Assembly (NCBI GenBank): GCA_014607495.2
Contig: CP053163.1
Coordinates: forward strand, 5,126,716-5,190,715
Reading direction: 5' to 3'
Source: Carposina sasakii
Lineage: Eukaryota > Arthropoda > Insecta > Lepidoptera > Carposinidae
Length of the DNA stretch: 64,000 nucleotides
Under the pieces are notes generated by a model. The model ran no database searches, was not told the origin of the DNA, and saw only the letters and a program-made list of their open reading frames with translations. Within the stretch, counting starts at the first letter, position 1. The number at the start of each line of letters is the position of its first letter. Of the stretch, positions 1 to 11,438 are shown piece after piece. A program made the position numbers and the translations under genes.

Positions 1-509
1 GACCTACCTAGTTTGACCGTCTGTCCCAGGTAAACATACTCGTCAATAACTTCGAGCATCGAGCTCGACATGATCTTCGTCTTGTTCATCTTCAGGCCCA
101 CCTGTTGGGAGACTCGATTGAGGCCATCGAGCATTGTGCTTAGATCCTTCAGCGATTCTGCCATGACCATGATATCATCTGCGAACCGAAGGTGAGTGAT
201 GTATTCGCCATTGATATTGATGCCGAGTCCTTTCCATTCGAGAAGCTTAAAGGCGTCTTCCACTGCATTGGTGAAGAGCTTCGGAGAAATAACATTTCCT
301 TGTCTCACTCCCCTCTGCAATGAAATCGGCTCAGTGCTCCGCTCCTGTACTCGTACCGACATGGTGGCATTGCTGTATAAACACTTCAGCACTTCGATAT
401 ATCGATGGTCAATATGGCACCGCTGGAGAGACTGCAGCACTGCCCATGTCTCGATCGAATCAAAGGCCTTCTCATAGTCCACGAACGCTAGGTATAGTGG
501 CCGATTATA
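1..509 (-). mobile_element. RTE-type non-LTR retrotransposon, reverse transcriptase part (3' half of a split copy)
   Basis: Reading the minus strand gives the palm and thumb of a reverse transcriptase, including the FADD catalytic box (about 160-200) followed by a MAESLKDL helix and a KMNKTKIM segment. The other half of the same copy is at 2680-3059: across the pogo-like insert, the two ends join in frame within the conserved FVDYEKAFD region (QKTEE then YNRPL). The copy runs off the left edge. It resembles the RTE fragments at 49.4-53.1 kb. It is a transposon fragment, not a host gene. Confidence 0.85.
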
Positions 510-511
510 TA

Positions 512-2677
512 GGGGAAAGGTGTTCTAAATGATCCCTCGAAGTAAAATGATTCCCTTTAATCCTGAATAAACTAAAGTGCCATCTCGCTCGATATATTTG
601 CTGACGCCTTCCCCGTACCCCGCTCAGTATCCCAGTGAAGTGTCATGGTGGTGTGACTATAACCCTTCGATTTATTGCGAAAAATAAAAAAATCTGTGTG
701 TTCAATCTAAGTTAAGCATAAAATCAATGCTATATTGCTGAAATTGTTTTGTATATTTGTGAATGAAAGTGTTACTGGTGGTTCCTATTGATATTCAAGA
801 ATATTTCAAGCACGTTTTGATGACACCACGGTTATGTTTTGAGATTATGTTTGGACAATTTATGTAAATTTTATATTTGGTGGTCAAACGATCATCTTTT
901 GTCGGTATAAAATGATCCCAGGAATCATTTTACCCCTAACATTTTGGCAATTTGAAAACTAATATCCACAGTTAATACTTATTATTACATATACCTTTCT
1001 ATGATACCTTTAACTGTGTGGTATGTGCATAAAAGAATGTGTCTACCATTGCTATCATAAATTATGTTGCACATAACTGTTTGTTAACCTAAATAAAAAA
1101 TAAATAAACTAAGAGTCATGTATGTGTGTATGTGTAATGTATATTTGTGAGGATTTGTGTAGATGTGTATTTTATATATAATTAGAGTGAGTATATTTCA
1201 GGTAACCATCCTCGCTTGAATTCATTTACAGTCAGAATGATAAAAACCAATCGCTCGCTATGCTGTCTTCTAAACAAGTTTACACCTCTATCAAATCTTC
1301 ATTAGCTTCATTGTGTGTGAATTATGAAATCCAACCGTCTTCTGTGCAAGTAGTTACCCCCGTTAAATCGCTTTAAACCCTAGCTTCTGAAATGATTTCG
1401 TCCTTAATTCAAGATCTACACAAGCCCAAGAGATTGGTATTGTTCCAATATCTACTTCAATTAGGTCTTCAGATTCATCTACATCTTTTGGAGCATTTTC
1501 ACCACATGACCTTCGACATTTGCCAAAAATAGAAGGAGAAAAAATATACATAATTTTAACTAACAAATCTTACAAAAACTATTTAGAAGAGGAAATGCAG
1601 AAAAAATGAAAAAGAAGAAAAACAAAGGTCACGTAAAGATAAAAGTGTAAAAACAATCCCTGAAAAAAAAAGTAAAGGAAAGGGAGTCAGTAAAGAAAAC
1701 GAAGTTGGTAAAGAAAAAGGAGTTTACTAAAGGAAAGGTAGTTGGTAAAAGAAAAGGAATTGCAAAATTATTAATAAAAGGAGTTGGTAAAGGAAAAATG
1801 GTCAGTAAGAAAAACACTAAAAAAAACAAAGGAACACTTATGATTCCGAATCTTCCGAAGAGGATGCCGAGTGGATGTACTGCACAGAACCGTATTCAAA
1901 AGATCACGTGGGAGAAGGTTGAGTCCAATACATGAAAAGTTTTAAATGGGGATATGAAGCATGCGCCGGGCTCGATAATGATGACGAAGAAGATTTTATA
2001 TGTGACTTCTGCAGAGATCGTTTCAAAAATTTAAAGAAACAATTAAACTTCTAAATGAATACCTACATTATAAACATCAAAATACTTCGTGATGGTTGAT
2101 ATTATTTAAGACTGCTGATTATAATTACGATTATAATATGATTATAATACGTTAGTAGAAAGATTCAAAACTGTTTATAATAGTGAGTTTATTTGATAAA
2201 AACTACTTTGGAAGAATGTTGTTAAATATTGAGATATCTCACGTTAGTTTAGGATTAATATTTTTGTTTTAGATACTGATAAAAAAAGAGAAAAATTTGT
2301 CATAATTATAAATATTTGTGACAAATCCTTAGTACTAAGCCGCACTGTTAATTATTATCAATTTTTTTTTAAATAAAGCTATTCTAGAAGTAAGTTTTGA
2401 TAATTACTTAGACTTGGAGTACAAAATGATCCTGGACTCATTTTGACCCTACCCTGGGGATCGTTTTAGACATCCGGGTGTACAAAATGATCCTTTAGTA
2501 GCCTTTTGGAAAATCTCTAACAAATCTATAGATAATCAACCTACTAAAAATAATCGTATGCAAGTATATCAGCATTTATATGATATATTCAAAGCTCATT
2601 CAATGTTTGTCTTACTTTAATATTTTGGATACAGTAAGCATTTTCCCTTAGGGGGATCATTATGTACACCTTTCCCC
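512..2677. mobile_element. pogo-like (Tc1/mariner superfamily) DNA transposon inserted in the RTE copy
   Basis: The ends form imperfect inverted repeats beginning ggggaaaggtgt (512 on) and, on the other strand, ggggaaaggtgta (2677 back), flanked by TA on both sides, as expected for Tc1/mariner-type elements. The RTE reading frame is continuous once this block is removed, which fixes the boundaries to within 2 bp. The subterminal regions carry repeated aaaatgatcc words in both orientations (near 524, 545, 908, 2425, 2458, 2485, 2655). Inside is a relic of a transposase C-terminus. At 2.17 kb with no intact transposase it is non-autonomous. Confidence 0.75.
1681..2054 (+). pseudogene. Remnant of pogo/Tigger-type transposase C-terminus
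   Basis: A lysine-rich stretch (about 1690-1830) is followed in a shifted frame by an acidic serine patch (DSESSEEDAEW, near 1840-1875) and a cysteine-containing tail ending ACAG, NDDEEDFICDFC and a stop at 2052-2054. Acidic patch plus Cys-rich PHD-like tail is a common layout for the C-termini of lepidopteran pogo-like transposases. An internal TGA at about 1921 and frame changes show that it is dead. The catalytic DDE core is absent. Confidence 0.55.
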
Positions 2678-2679
2678 TA

Positions 2680-3059
2680 CTCTTCCGTTTTTTGTATAAT
2701 CTGCCGTAGCGTGTGGATATGGTCTATGGTACTAAACCCTTTTTGGAAATCGGTTTGTTCGGAAGGCTGGAAGTCATCAAACCTGCGAGCAAGACGATTC
2801 GTGATTGCCCTTGAAAACAACTTGTAGACATGGCTCAGAAGCGAGATGGGTCTATAGTTCTTCAGCAAGGCTTTATCGCCTTTTTAAAGAAAAGCACCAC
2901 CACACTTTTGCTCCATGCTTCCGGCGTTACGCCTTCGGGCAGAACGGAATTGAAGAGCCTCTGGAGGACCCTCAGTACCGGAGTTCCACCCGCTCTTAGA
3001 AGCTCTGATGTAATTCCATCGTCGCCCGGCGCTTTGTTGTTTTTGAGTTGTTTAAGGGA
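2680..3059 (-). mobile_element. RTE-type reverse transcriptase, upstream half of the split copy
   Basis: The minus strand encodes the fingers and palm start of an RTE-like reverse transcriptase: KNYRPISLLSHVYKLFSR, then a Q(A/T)xFxKGFSTIDHIHT motif ending at QKTEE beside the pogo-like insertion. Similarity to the RTE copies stops at about 3059, inside the KQLKN linker, so the 5' part with the endonuclease is missing. Confidence 0.8.
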
Positions 3060-4599
3060 ACCGTTACCAGATAAAAATGTTAAATTTTTATAGGTAATGT
3101 ATGTCTCAACTCATGGAAGCTGAAGGATAGTCTTCAGATCCAAACTCTCACATAATCCTAATACCTGAGTTCGTAGCCAAAGGTATCCTGTCCAGGCTTA
3201 CTTATTATGATGCTAAAGTAAGGCCTGTGATAAAAGTGAAGTCGTACCTATTCGTAATACAAAAGTGGAGCTGGGCAGCATTTGTCACGAACGGGAGACG
3301 ATAGGTGGAGAAATACCCAGCAGACATACCACTATAGGTGGTATACCATAACCCGCCCGTGTAGTGAGGGTAGGTTGCCTACTTATAAGTAAGTAGGTAC
3401 CTACATACCTACGTTTTTTGTTGTAGAGTAGTGTATGGTACTAGATAGGATGGGCAGACAGGTCGCGGCGGCGCGATGAAGCAAGGAGAGCACACATAAA
3501 AAGAAAGTTTATCTAAACACGACGTCTTTCATGAGTGACAGATCGCAATTACGATAGCTACGCTCCCGGAAAGAGTGGGAAATGACGTGAATAGAGTCGC
3601 TCGCTTACGAAGGTTCACTTCAGAAAAGTTTGCTCTAAAAAGTTTAAAAGGTTCCTTTTGAGATAATAGGTATGTATCTACTTTAGAACCCACTTACCTA
3701 AGTACATAAAGTAGCTAGCTATCTATGTATACTAGAAGATCTATGTAAATATTATATTTATCTTTTTACTAGCTATTGCCCGCGACTTCGTCCGCGCGGT
3801 AAAAAAAATCAATAAAAATCCGCAATAAAAAAACAGCCATGTCTTTTCTCGGGCTCTGGACTATTTGTGTACCAAATTTCATCCAATTCGGTTTAGTAGT
3901 TTTACCGTGGAAGACGGACAAACATGCACGCGCACACACACACATACACACATTTATAATACTAGTATAGATGTCACTCCCTCCAGGTCTCTTTTGAAAA
4001 CCAGCGCTGCTTGAATGGTAGCCATATCCTCAAGCAGCATACACCTGAAAGGGGACCTGATTGGCAGTTACACATGCACGGTAGGGGACTGACTAAGCGT
4101 ATCCCATACTTCTTTGTATCGTCTTTATGTATTTGTCATTTGCCTGTACCTTCTTACTGTTATAATCTCATTGTTGTCTTATATTGTATTTTTTCTATTA
4201 TTTTCTTGATTTGTGTTGTCTGTATATGTGTACATGCCAAAAGTCAAATAAACGATCTATCCATCTATCTATCTATCATCTATCTATGGAATGGTAGATA
4301 GGTACAACTTGGCAAAAACGTCTTGAGTAATTGGGTAGGATTGGAAGTTACCTCACTAAGTCTTTACTGTTATGTTCCTGATGTTTGAGGGTTTTTCCTT
4401 TCGTGGAATACCGTATTGGAACAGGTTGACTGTGCCTTATCAACAAGCTTGTTTTGAACAATGCAAAAACAACTTTTTCTTGGCTGTCTGAAGCCAGTTG
4501 AAATGCCCTGTCACATTTTTCAATCCACGAACTCAAGTTATATGTCTCCGTCCGTCATATGGTTTTATGAACCTTGATAAAGGGTTTGAATTCCCTGCA
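3060..4599. other. Non-coding stretch
   Basis: I see no gene. It holds a Helitron-like tail (3769-3968) and, around 4010-4280, a T-rich segment ending in an (atct)n microsatellite (4254-4280). Short ORFs here lack domain features and splice context. Confidence 0.5.
3769..3968 (-). mobile_element. Helitron-like non-autonomous element (3' end at left)
   Basis: Begins tactagctattgcccgcga at the left, the reverse complement of the recurrent end hairpin + CTAG/T seen at many places in this window. The GC hairpin (cgcgacttcgtccgcg) lies just inside the CTAG terminus, the usual Helitron 3' arrangement. The right end is a (ca)n-rich stretch at about 3925-3950. Confidence 0.5.
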
Positions 4600-4806
4600 A
4601 TATCGTACAGATTGAGCCCTTATAATTTTTGGCCACGTGGTGCCGGCAGAGTAGAATTCGTACCAAAAATACAAACTGCGGTTACCAACCCGCCTGCCCA
4701 GCGTGAGGACTATGGGCAAATACCCCCCATGGCAGTCTTGTGGCGTGTCCTGGAGGAGGCCTACGTCCAGCAGTGGACTGCAATAGGCTGATGATGATGA
4801 TGATGA
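4600..4806 (+). mobile_element. 3' end of a non-LTR retrotransposon with (TGA)n tail
   Basis: The plus strand reads toward a conserved retroelement C-terminus (LWRVLEEAYVQQWTAIG, stop at 4789-4791) followed directly by a (tga/atg)n run to 4806. RTE-like elements typically end in a short microsatellite rather than poly-A. Only the last ~60 codons remain. Confidence 0.65.
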
Positions 4807-4882
4807 TACATTAATAAGTAAGTACAGAAATGAATGAATTTGACATTTTGTAAAAGATTCAAAAGATTATTTATATATCACT

Positions 4883-5395
4883 AGTGGACCCGACAGACGT
4901 TGTCCTGTCCCACGCCTTAAATGCAAACTTTCTGAAATAAGATGTAACAATATGGACCGTTACAAAAACATTGTGTAATTGACCGAATTGTAGTCTAAAC
5001 CATTTTCGAACCCACTTGAACACACACTAAAAAAATCATAAAAATCGGTTTTAGAAGAACTTCAATTACAAACACACGAACAGAAGATTTAATTAATGCA
5101 TCATCATTCATCATTTACAGCTCTGAGAAGTCCACTGTTGGACATAGGCCTCCCCCAACAACCTCCACTCCGACCGGTCGGAAACAGCCTGCATCCTTCA
5201 CAATTCTGTCAACTAAACAATGTTTTTAAACTCCGTCCGCGTGGACCGCAGAGAAAATAAAACGTCGTTGACCGAACCTTAACCATTCTCGAACCCACTT
5301 GAACACACATAGAAAATTTCATCAAAATAGGTTAAGCCGTTTAGAGGGAAATCCATTACAAACACACGAACAGAAGATTTTTATATATTAAGATG
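4883..5395 (-). mobile_element. Two degraded Helitron-like fragments around an RTE 3' end
   Basis: cactagtgg at 4882 starts a minus-oriented Helitron-like fragment; a second begins near 5228 (ctccgtccgcgtgga). Both contain the line 'gaacccacttgaacacac'. Between them, 5100-5205 is the reverse of an RTE tail (ggacataggcctcccccaac), also present at 51.04 kb. The order indicates nested or successive insertions. Confidence 0.5.
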
Positions 5396-6114
5396 TTTTG
5401 TAAAAGTAAATTCCAAATATGGATAACAATTACAAAGTAAAAAAATCTTAAGCTAACTCACAAGACTATCTTTATGGTATGATGAGGTAAGTAAGACTGT
5501 CCTGCTATTCTAACTGTACTGGTGACCCGAAGCTAAAGTCTTCTATCGGTCAGCACAAAGTTTCTAGATGACTTTTTTAACTGCCGCCTTCTATCTTTGA
5601 AGCTCGCATAAAACCTTGGTTTATTCTGGCTATCCTTCAAATTGTGTATAAAACTATTTAATTAAAAACTATTTAAGTAGTTTATTCTGGCGATCCTTCT
5701 ACTTAATAGACTTTACGTCTTTTATAGGAACTTTTTAATTCTGGGGATTCTTGCGCTAGCTAAGGTCTAAAGACTTCCCTGCTTTTTTAGGAGCTGGTCA
5801 GGTTCTTGTCCTAAAGAATAGGTGCTGCAGATCCCACTTCTGACACCACTCCCTGGTGTTAAGGGTCAATAAAACTTCTTGTTAACTATAAACTCAATTT
5901 ATTATATGCCAATCTGGCTTACTGGAACCAAACTCTTAAAATTACAGAAGGGGCGATGCGTTACGATGTTGAAAACAAGAGTACTAAAGATCAAGAGATG
6001 AAGGGTGAGTGATATATGTTCCCCTGGGATCTACGACTTTTATATTCACTAGTTAGTAAACTCAGATGTTACACGTGTAACATATTGTAAGCATTCTAAG
6101 AATATAAAAAATAA
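5396..6114. other. Non-coding stretch
   Basis: I see no ORF, repeat pair or RNA gene that I can support. Confidence 0.4.
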
Positions 6115-6350
6115 TGACGGCCGATTGGTCTAGTAGGTAGTGACTCTGCCTGCGACGCCATAGGTCCTGGGTTCGAATCCCGGTAGGTGCAAACATTGAT
6201 ATTATGAATATCGATGTTTGTTTCCGAGTCATGGATGTTTCTATACTTATCTATGTATTTATATACCGTTGCTTAGTACCCACGACACAAGACCTTATGG
6301 ATCTTAATGTGGGACTAGGTTAATGTGTTGTGTAGTGTGTGAATATTTAT
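6115..6350 (+). mobile_element. tRNA-derived SINE, family A, copy 1
   Basis: A pol III A-box-like block (tggtctagtaggtagtgac) and a perfect B box (ggttcgaatcc, 6172-6182) are followed by a ~165-bp non-tRNA body ending in gaatatttatttattta. A second copy with the same body is at 35478-35695 in the same orientation. Confidence 0.75.
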
Positions 6351-6549
6351 TTATTTATAATTCTAATAAACCTAACGCAATTTTGATGACCTTGTGACGT
6401 TTCTAATTGAAAAAATAGTTTAGTAGTTTAATAATTTGGCTGTTTCCTAGAAACTTGACCTATAGGTCTTTAGATAAGATAAGCAGTCACGTATGGCATC
6501 TGATTGATGTTATTGCTAAAAGATAGACAATAGTTATAATATATCATTA

Positions 6550-6812
6550 TCATCTTCCTGCCCTTATCCTATTATTTATGGGATCGGCGCAATATGGTTT
6601 CTTTCGATATTCATATTGCCTAAGTATTGGCATTAGTTTTTACGGCCGGCTGCCTGCCTGACGCCAACCCTTCTCGGGTATAGCTAAGTGACAATTTTTT
6701 GAAAAATTCGTTGGTGAAATAAATTCAGTGGTACAAGCCCGTGACTGGGATTGAACTCACGCCTCCCGACTGAAAGGCGCACGTCTTAACCATTAGGCTA
6801 TCACCGCTATAT
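6550..6812 (-). mobile_element. tRNA-derived SINE, family B
   Basis: On the minus strand, 6812 back to ~6738 reads as a tRNA-like head (gatagcctaatggttaag A-box region, gagttcaatcc B box) followed by a body with the words gggatcggcgcaatatgg and cctgcccttatcc. The body recurs, without head, at 59935-60055. I infer an origin from a Glu/Asp-type tRNA from the CCTAATGGTTAAG D-arm; this is not certain. Confidence 0.65.
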
Positions 6813-6954
6813 GCTACAAATTATTATCCCCGGAAAATATTTTTACCCCGGATAATTTCGACATTTTGTCTTTTCTGCAGTCCACACGGCCAGAGTCACG
6901 GGCGTATATTATTTTTTTTAATAAATGCGAAGATTATACAGGAATTAACAAAAT

Positions 6955-7130
6955 CGAAAAGCTATATGTATAAATAGCCCACTATAGAGAACCTATCCAC
7001 AAAATTTGAGAATCGAATTCACATGTTTAGTTTTCCATATATAGTAATATTAGTATGGAGTGTAGTAATTATAGTATGGAGAATTCTTAAACATCTCAGG
7101 AATTTTCATACAATCTTGAAAAATAAATGT
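6955..7130. mobile_element. Partial copy of the 'cagggtgtaaca' foldback MITE
   Basis: Shares gaaaagctatatgtataaatagcccactatagagaacctatccacaaaattt-type sequence with the full copies at 29375-29633 and 47189-47455; only the left arm and centre survive. Confidence 0.55.
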
Positions 7131-7624
7131 ACCTAGTATCGCCTCTGTCTAGGTTAGACGAACACTACGGTTTTAATATACAGTATGTCCGGTCACCGGT
7201 GTCCGACCCGTTAGGTAATATGATCAATTTTATCGAAAAATCCATATATTTTTTTATCCACACTATTAAAAAATTATAGCTATTTTAATTCTTTGATTTT
7301 TGAGTCCGGGTGGATTCATTCATTTAGCAATATCTACCGATGTACAGGACCTTTAAGCATAAAACAGAATTCGATCGATAGCTAAAAGAGTAGGAAATAA
7401 GTTGACATCAAAAATTTTATCATAAACTCCCATTATAATATTTAAAAAACACTTAAAACGTAAAAATTTAATTTAAAAATGATTTTACATTAAAATTTTA
7501 CCATGTTCCAAAAAAACTAGACCGTGAAGCTACTTTTTTTTCGACTTTTTAGATGCACTAAGTCATTACCTAAAAACTGATGTTAATACCTTAGCTTTAA
7601 GTTAACTAGTCTGTTATATTGAAT

Positions 7625-7830
7625 ATGACTCCATCAAACGCGAATTTACCCCGATAACAGGTGCTCCTACTTTATAGTACTTCCTACTATACTTGTAATA
7701 ACATTGATAATTAAGTAAGTTAAGCTTAAAATCAAGTTAATAACTCAGTACTGATAGATTAGGTGATAACACCACGTGACCGGTTAATTAAAGACACGGA
7801 TTACTATTCGCGTTTGATAGAGTCGTACTA
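7625..7830. repeat. Inverted repeat (foldback)
   Basis: gactccatcaaacgcgaat (7627) is matched in reverse by attcgcgtttgatagagtc (7806) with one mismatch. Probably a small MITE; termini and target duplication not resolved. Confidence 0.4.
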
Positions 7831-8249
7831 TTATAGTACGGGGGCCTTTTACCTCGTTCGACATCTGCTCACCATATTACAAACTAAGTTTCTGCTTTCA
7901 CAAGAATAACCCATGCTAGTACATTTCCTACTAACTTAAACAATACAAGGGTTATTACGTAATAGCCGACATCTGGTTGCAGTATCTATAGTCAAAGGGA
8001 CCCTATCTTACAAATAACACTAATGACAAAGCAATTTAAGGAATACAAAGGTTTGCTACCTACGGACCGACATTACGATCTTACCATAGAACTAAAGTAA
8101 ACACGATAACTAGCTGTGTAAATGATCTATCCTAAAAAGGAACTATTTAACTAATACCCATGCATGATGAATTTGCTTTTCGCTTAACATACCTACCCTT
8201 TTTGTTACACCCTGTATTGTATAGTGCAGGAGTTTTTCCCTTTAGGCGC

Positions 8250-8332
8250 AAATTGTCAAATTGTGAAGCGGTCGCAATCAATCAATTTCGCAAATTGTCA
8301 GATTCGCAAATTGCCAAATTCGCAAATGAAAG
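8250..8332 (+). repeat. Degenerate short tandem repeat (ttcgcaaattg)
   Basis: Five or so irregular copies of a unit close to 'ttcgcaaattgtca' lie in a row (aggcgcaaattgtcaaattg ... ttcgcaaattgtcag attcgcaaattgcc aaattcgcaaatg). The ORF that spans them has no other support. A truncated end of the 'cagggtgtaaca' MITE lies just upstream (8180-8220). Confidence 0.45.
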
Positions 8333-8763
8333 CGGTTGTTTATTTGATGCAAGCCTTAATATAAATAAACATGAATGGAACGTACGCAGATATAAATTGT
8401 TTTAATTTTAAATTATTTATGGATACTATTATGGAACTATTTATGGAAACTATCTATGCAGTATGTTATTAAATTTAAGGTATTCGCTATAGTAGGTACG
8501 AAACGTCTTATGCATATTTTTTATTCATCCCTCAATTAAAACACAATTTATATCTGTGTACGGACCATTGACTGTTCGTATTTGTTGCTCTATTCCAAAA
8601 GTAGCTCTATACTCGTATGTATAATCTTTATGGTGGTAAAAGTAAGCCAATGATTTCTTCCTAAGGTAGGGTACATAGGTAGGTAGGCAGTTGGAGGTCT
8701 ACATCGATATCGCATCTCCTTCCTCTCCTATCTTTATATTATCTATCATTATTGCTATGTGAG

Positions 8764-9138
8764 CACTAGTGGACGCCAGCGACTCCGTCCGTATGTATTA
8801 CATATGTCCGTATGTGTTAAGTATTAAGATAAAACAATTTTAGTTAGATCTCTCTAGTGAATTTTGGCTTCTATTAATCAAAGGCCCCAATAATGTTTAT
8901 ATTTTTTTATCTGCAATATACAGGCAAACTTGAGTTACCTACAGATTTATTATAAAACATAGTAACTATAAAACAAAGTCGCTTCCCTCTGTATGTCTGT
9001 CCCTATGCATTCTTATCTTACTACGCAACGGATTTCGATGCGGTTTTTCTAAATAGATACCTACAGTGATTCAAAAGGAAGGTTTATATGTATAGCAATA
9101 GCATTGCACCCGTGCGAAGCCGGGACAAGTCGCTAGTT
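8764..9138. mobile_element. Two head-to-head Helitron-like fragments
   Basis: cactagtggacgccagcgac at 8764 starts a minus-oriented end; 8960-9138 is a plus-oriented fragment ending in cccgtgcgaagccgggacaagtcgctagt. The second type recurs in reverse at 30945-31110. Confidence 0.5.
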
Positions 9139-10479
9139 ATGTATATGTATGATTGATTATGTAGGTACTACTCACATAATTATATTCTGCTGAAGCTTGC
9201 CAAATGAAGCTGACTGGACGATATCAATGACTTCGAAGAAACTGTTTTGAATTGTTTTATACGATGACAAATAAAAACTTTATTAGGTAGGTAATGTAAC
9301 ACTTGAACAGGTATGTACTAGTTACTGACATAATTTCAAGACATTTTACAATTTATATAGCCCTCTATTACGTCATTCGGTAAATAAATTAACATCTTGT
9401 TTCAATAAGGAATTAGTAAATCATCCCCAGTAATGACACATTAGATATTACCTACTATTATCTCGGCACGATAAGGGCGCAATACCACACATTTTACTCG
9501 ATATTATTCAATGAAAACTAAATCAAAACTGATAAGCCGGCGATCGTCGATGTTCATTTGTTTTTTCTCAATTCAAATTTCAGTGTCAAACTTATAATGA
9601 GGTTACATGTTGTACAAAAAGGCTACATATCCATTTTAATAATAAAAAAAGGTTTACATCTGCCTACGAAAGTATGTGTAGGTACCAAGTTGTTCCTATA
9701 CTATAATTTTATCTACCTACTACTTTCGACTATTACAATATCTTTCGAATAATGCTACCTGCAACTGCAATGCAATACGCACCTGGTATCTAATTAGTAA
9801 TTTAAATTGCTTATTATTTTACGTGTTATGGACTAATTAAACTGATAGGTAGGTAGATACCCCTGGGGGTTAAACAAAGTATTTCGCGATCGAATCGATA
9901 GGAGTCGATCGTAATAGGAAACCTTTGTTTTGCGTATTCGTTAGTTGACGCTACAATAATGAACGTCAATACACAGCTTTGTGTTTCTTCTTTGTACCAT
10001 CGATTCTCCATCGATCACGAGAACGTATCATGATAACGAACGCCATACAAAACGACAAAGCTTTCTGAGGGTTTAGACAAAGTAACATCATCGTCGACAC
10101 GTTCGCTCCAACAGGCAGCTTTCATTTGCACGCGTTCGTCAAGTCACGTGATAAAGTACTCGTATATGTTACAATAACGAACGTCGATGTACCTAACATC
10201 GTTTCAGCTAGTCTAAACACCATGTTTAGCGTTGCTGACCCTGAGGCAGGAGAGCAAGAAGAACTGATCTCGTAGTACCTAACTTAGGGTTGCCAACCGT
10301 CCTGTTTTCACAGGACATGTCCTGCTTTTTGGGTTGTCCTGGGCTGTCCTCTCTTTCCAATCATATTGTCACTGGGCTCGCAAATGTATAGTAACTGTAA
10401 CTGTAGTCAGATTATTTGATCGCGAACAGATTTTATCTTGAAACTTAAGATTTGCTAAGACCATTGACTCTTGTCAAAA
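9139..10479. other. Non-coding stretch
   Basis: I see no gene. Possible hAT-like end at ~10285 (agggttgccaacc) without a matching partner. No other structure recognised. Confidence 0.4.
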
Positions 10480-10690
10480 AAACTTGGCCACCTAAATATA
10501 TATTTATTTACACGATGTAACAAGAAGGATTAAAAGCCCACTATAGAGAGCCTAGCTATAAAATTTGAGACTCCAAATCACATATTCCTAGATGTAGGTA
10601 TGGAGAAATTCCTAAATTAAAAAATCTCAGGAATGTTCATAATCTAGAAAAAAGAGATGTGATTTCAATTTCAAGATTATCAAACTACAT
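10480..10690. mobile_element. Partial copy of the 'cagggtgtaaca' foldback MITE
   Basis: Contains agcccactatagagagcct and the ctcaaatttt/atgtgattt arm sequences of the family; both termini are eroded. Confidence 0.5.
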
Positions 10691-10699
10691 CTGTTACAC

Positions 10700-10955
10700 C
10701 TCTATCTTACTAATATTATAGACGCGAAAGTTTGTAAGTATGGATGGATGGATAGATGGATGGATGGATGTTTGAAATTCTTTCACGTAAAAACGGCTGG
10801 AGCAATTATAGTAATAAAATTTGGTATGGAGTTAGTTGACACCCTGGATTAACATAGGCTACTTTTTATCCCGGGAAAATATTTTTATCCTGAATAATTA
10901 CGACATTTTGTTTTTTCTGCAGTCCACGCGGACGAAGTCGTGGGCGTCTACTAGT
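10700..10955 (+). mobile_element. Helitron-like non-autonomous element
   Basis: Starts tcttactaatattatagacg, contains a (ggat)n microsatellite at 10741-10770, the conserved block 'acataggctactttttatcccg', then the end hairpin (cacgcggacgaagtcgtg) and ctactagt at 10949-10955. TC start, 3' hairpin and CTAG-T end fit Helitrons; microsatellite-bearing Helitron-like repeats are known from Lepidoptera. Confidence 0.6.
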
Positions 10956-11366
10956 AGATAATATACGCAATAGATTTGTTTAACTAATGAATAAAGTTCG
11001 AGGTATGAGGGTCACGATTTTAAATGCTATGTTTCTTTAGTAGAAACTTGCTTTGGACATTACGATTGTACCTATGTGACTTTGTTACAGTCGTAAAACT
11101 TATAAGTTATGATTGTAAAATCTCATCGTAAAATTTAGTTTACGAGAAAAATACGTGATTTCAAGCCCAAAACATTAATTATAGATTAGCTTCGGTACCT
11201 ATTAGTAACTGATGTTTACGACGGAGTAACTTTTGTAAAATATTTTATGTGAAAAATTGGATTGGACCAAATGAACCATTCTTTTGCCCCCTTTTTAGGG
11301 TTCCATACCCAGAGAGAAAATCTGTTGCAAGTATAACAGCAAATACTACAAACAGTATAACTTACT

Positions 11367-11438
11367 GACCCGGTAGCTCAGTGGTAAGAGCACTAGCACA
11401 GAATGCAGAGGTCGTGGGTTCGATTCCCACTCGGGTGA
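11367..11438 (+). pseudogene. tRNA-like sequence (tRNA pseudogene or SINE head)
   Basis: The D arm (gctc agtggtaa gagc), T arm (gtggg ttcgatt cccac) and most of the acceptor stem (gacccgg/tcgggtg, first pair G-G) are intact, and a T-rich pol III stop follows (aatttttt). The anticodon arm is one base short and its stem barely pairs, with C instead of T before the loop triplet. A working tRNA is therefore unlikely. Confidence 0.5.

Noticed and set aside
1705..1935. Lysine-rich 76-codon frame as a small gene
   Set aside because: It is inside the pogo-like element and continues, after a frame change, into a transposase tail; low-complexity AAG/AAA repeats explain the open frame.
6738..6812. Functional tRNA on the minus strand
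   Set aside because: The tRNA-like head continues into a SINE body found again at 59.9 kb, and the acceptor stem does not close.
8160..8405. 81-codon frame at 8.2 kb
   Set aside because: Composed of a MITE end fragment plus the irregular ttcgcaaattg repeat.
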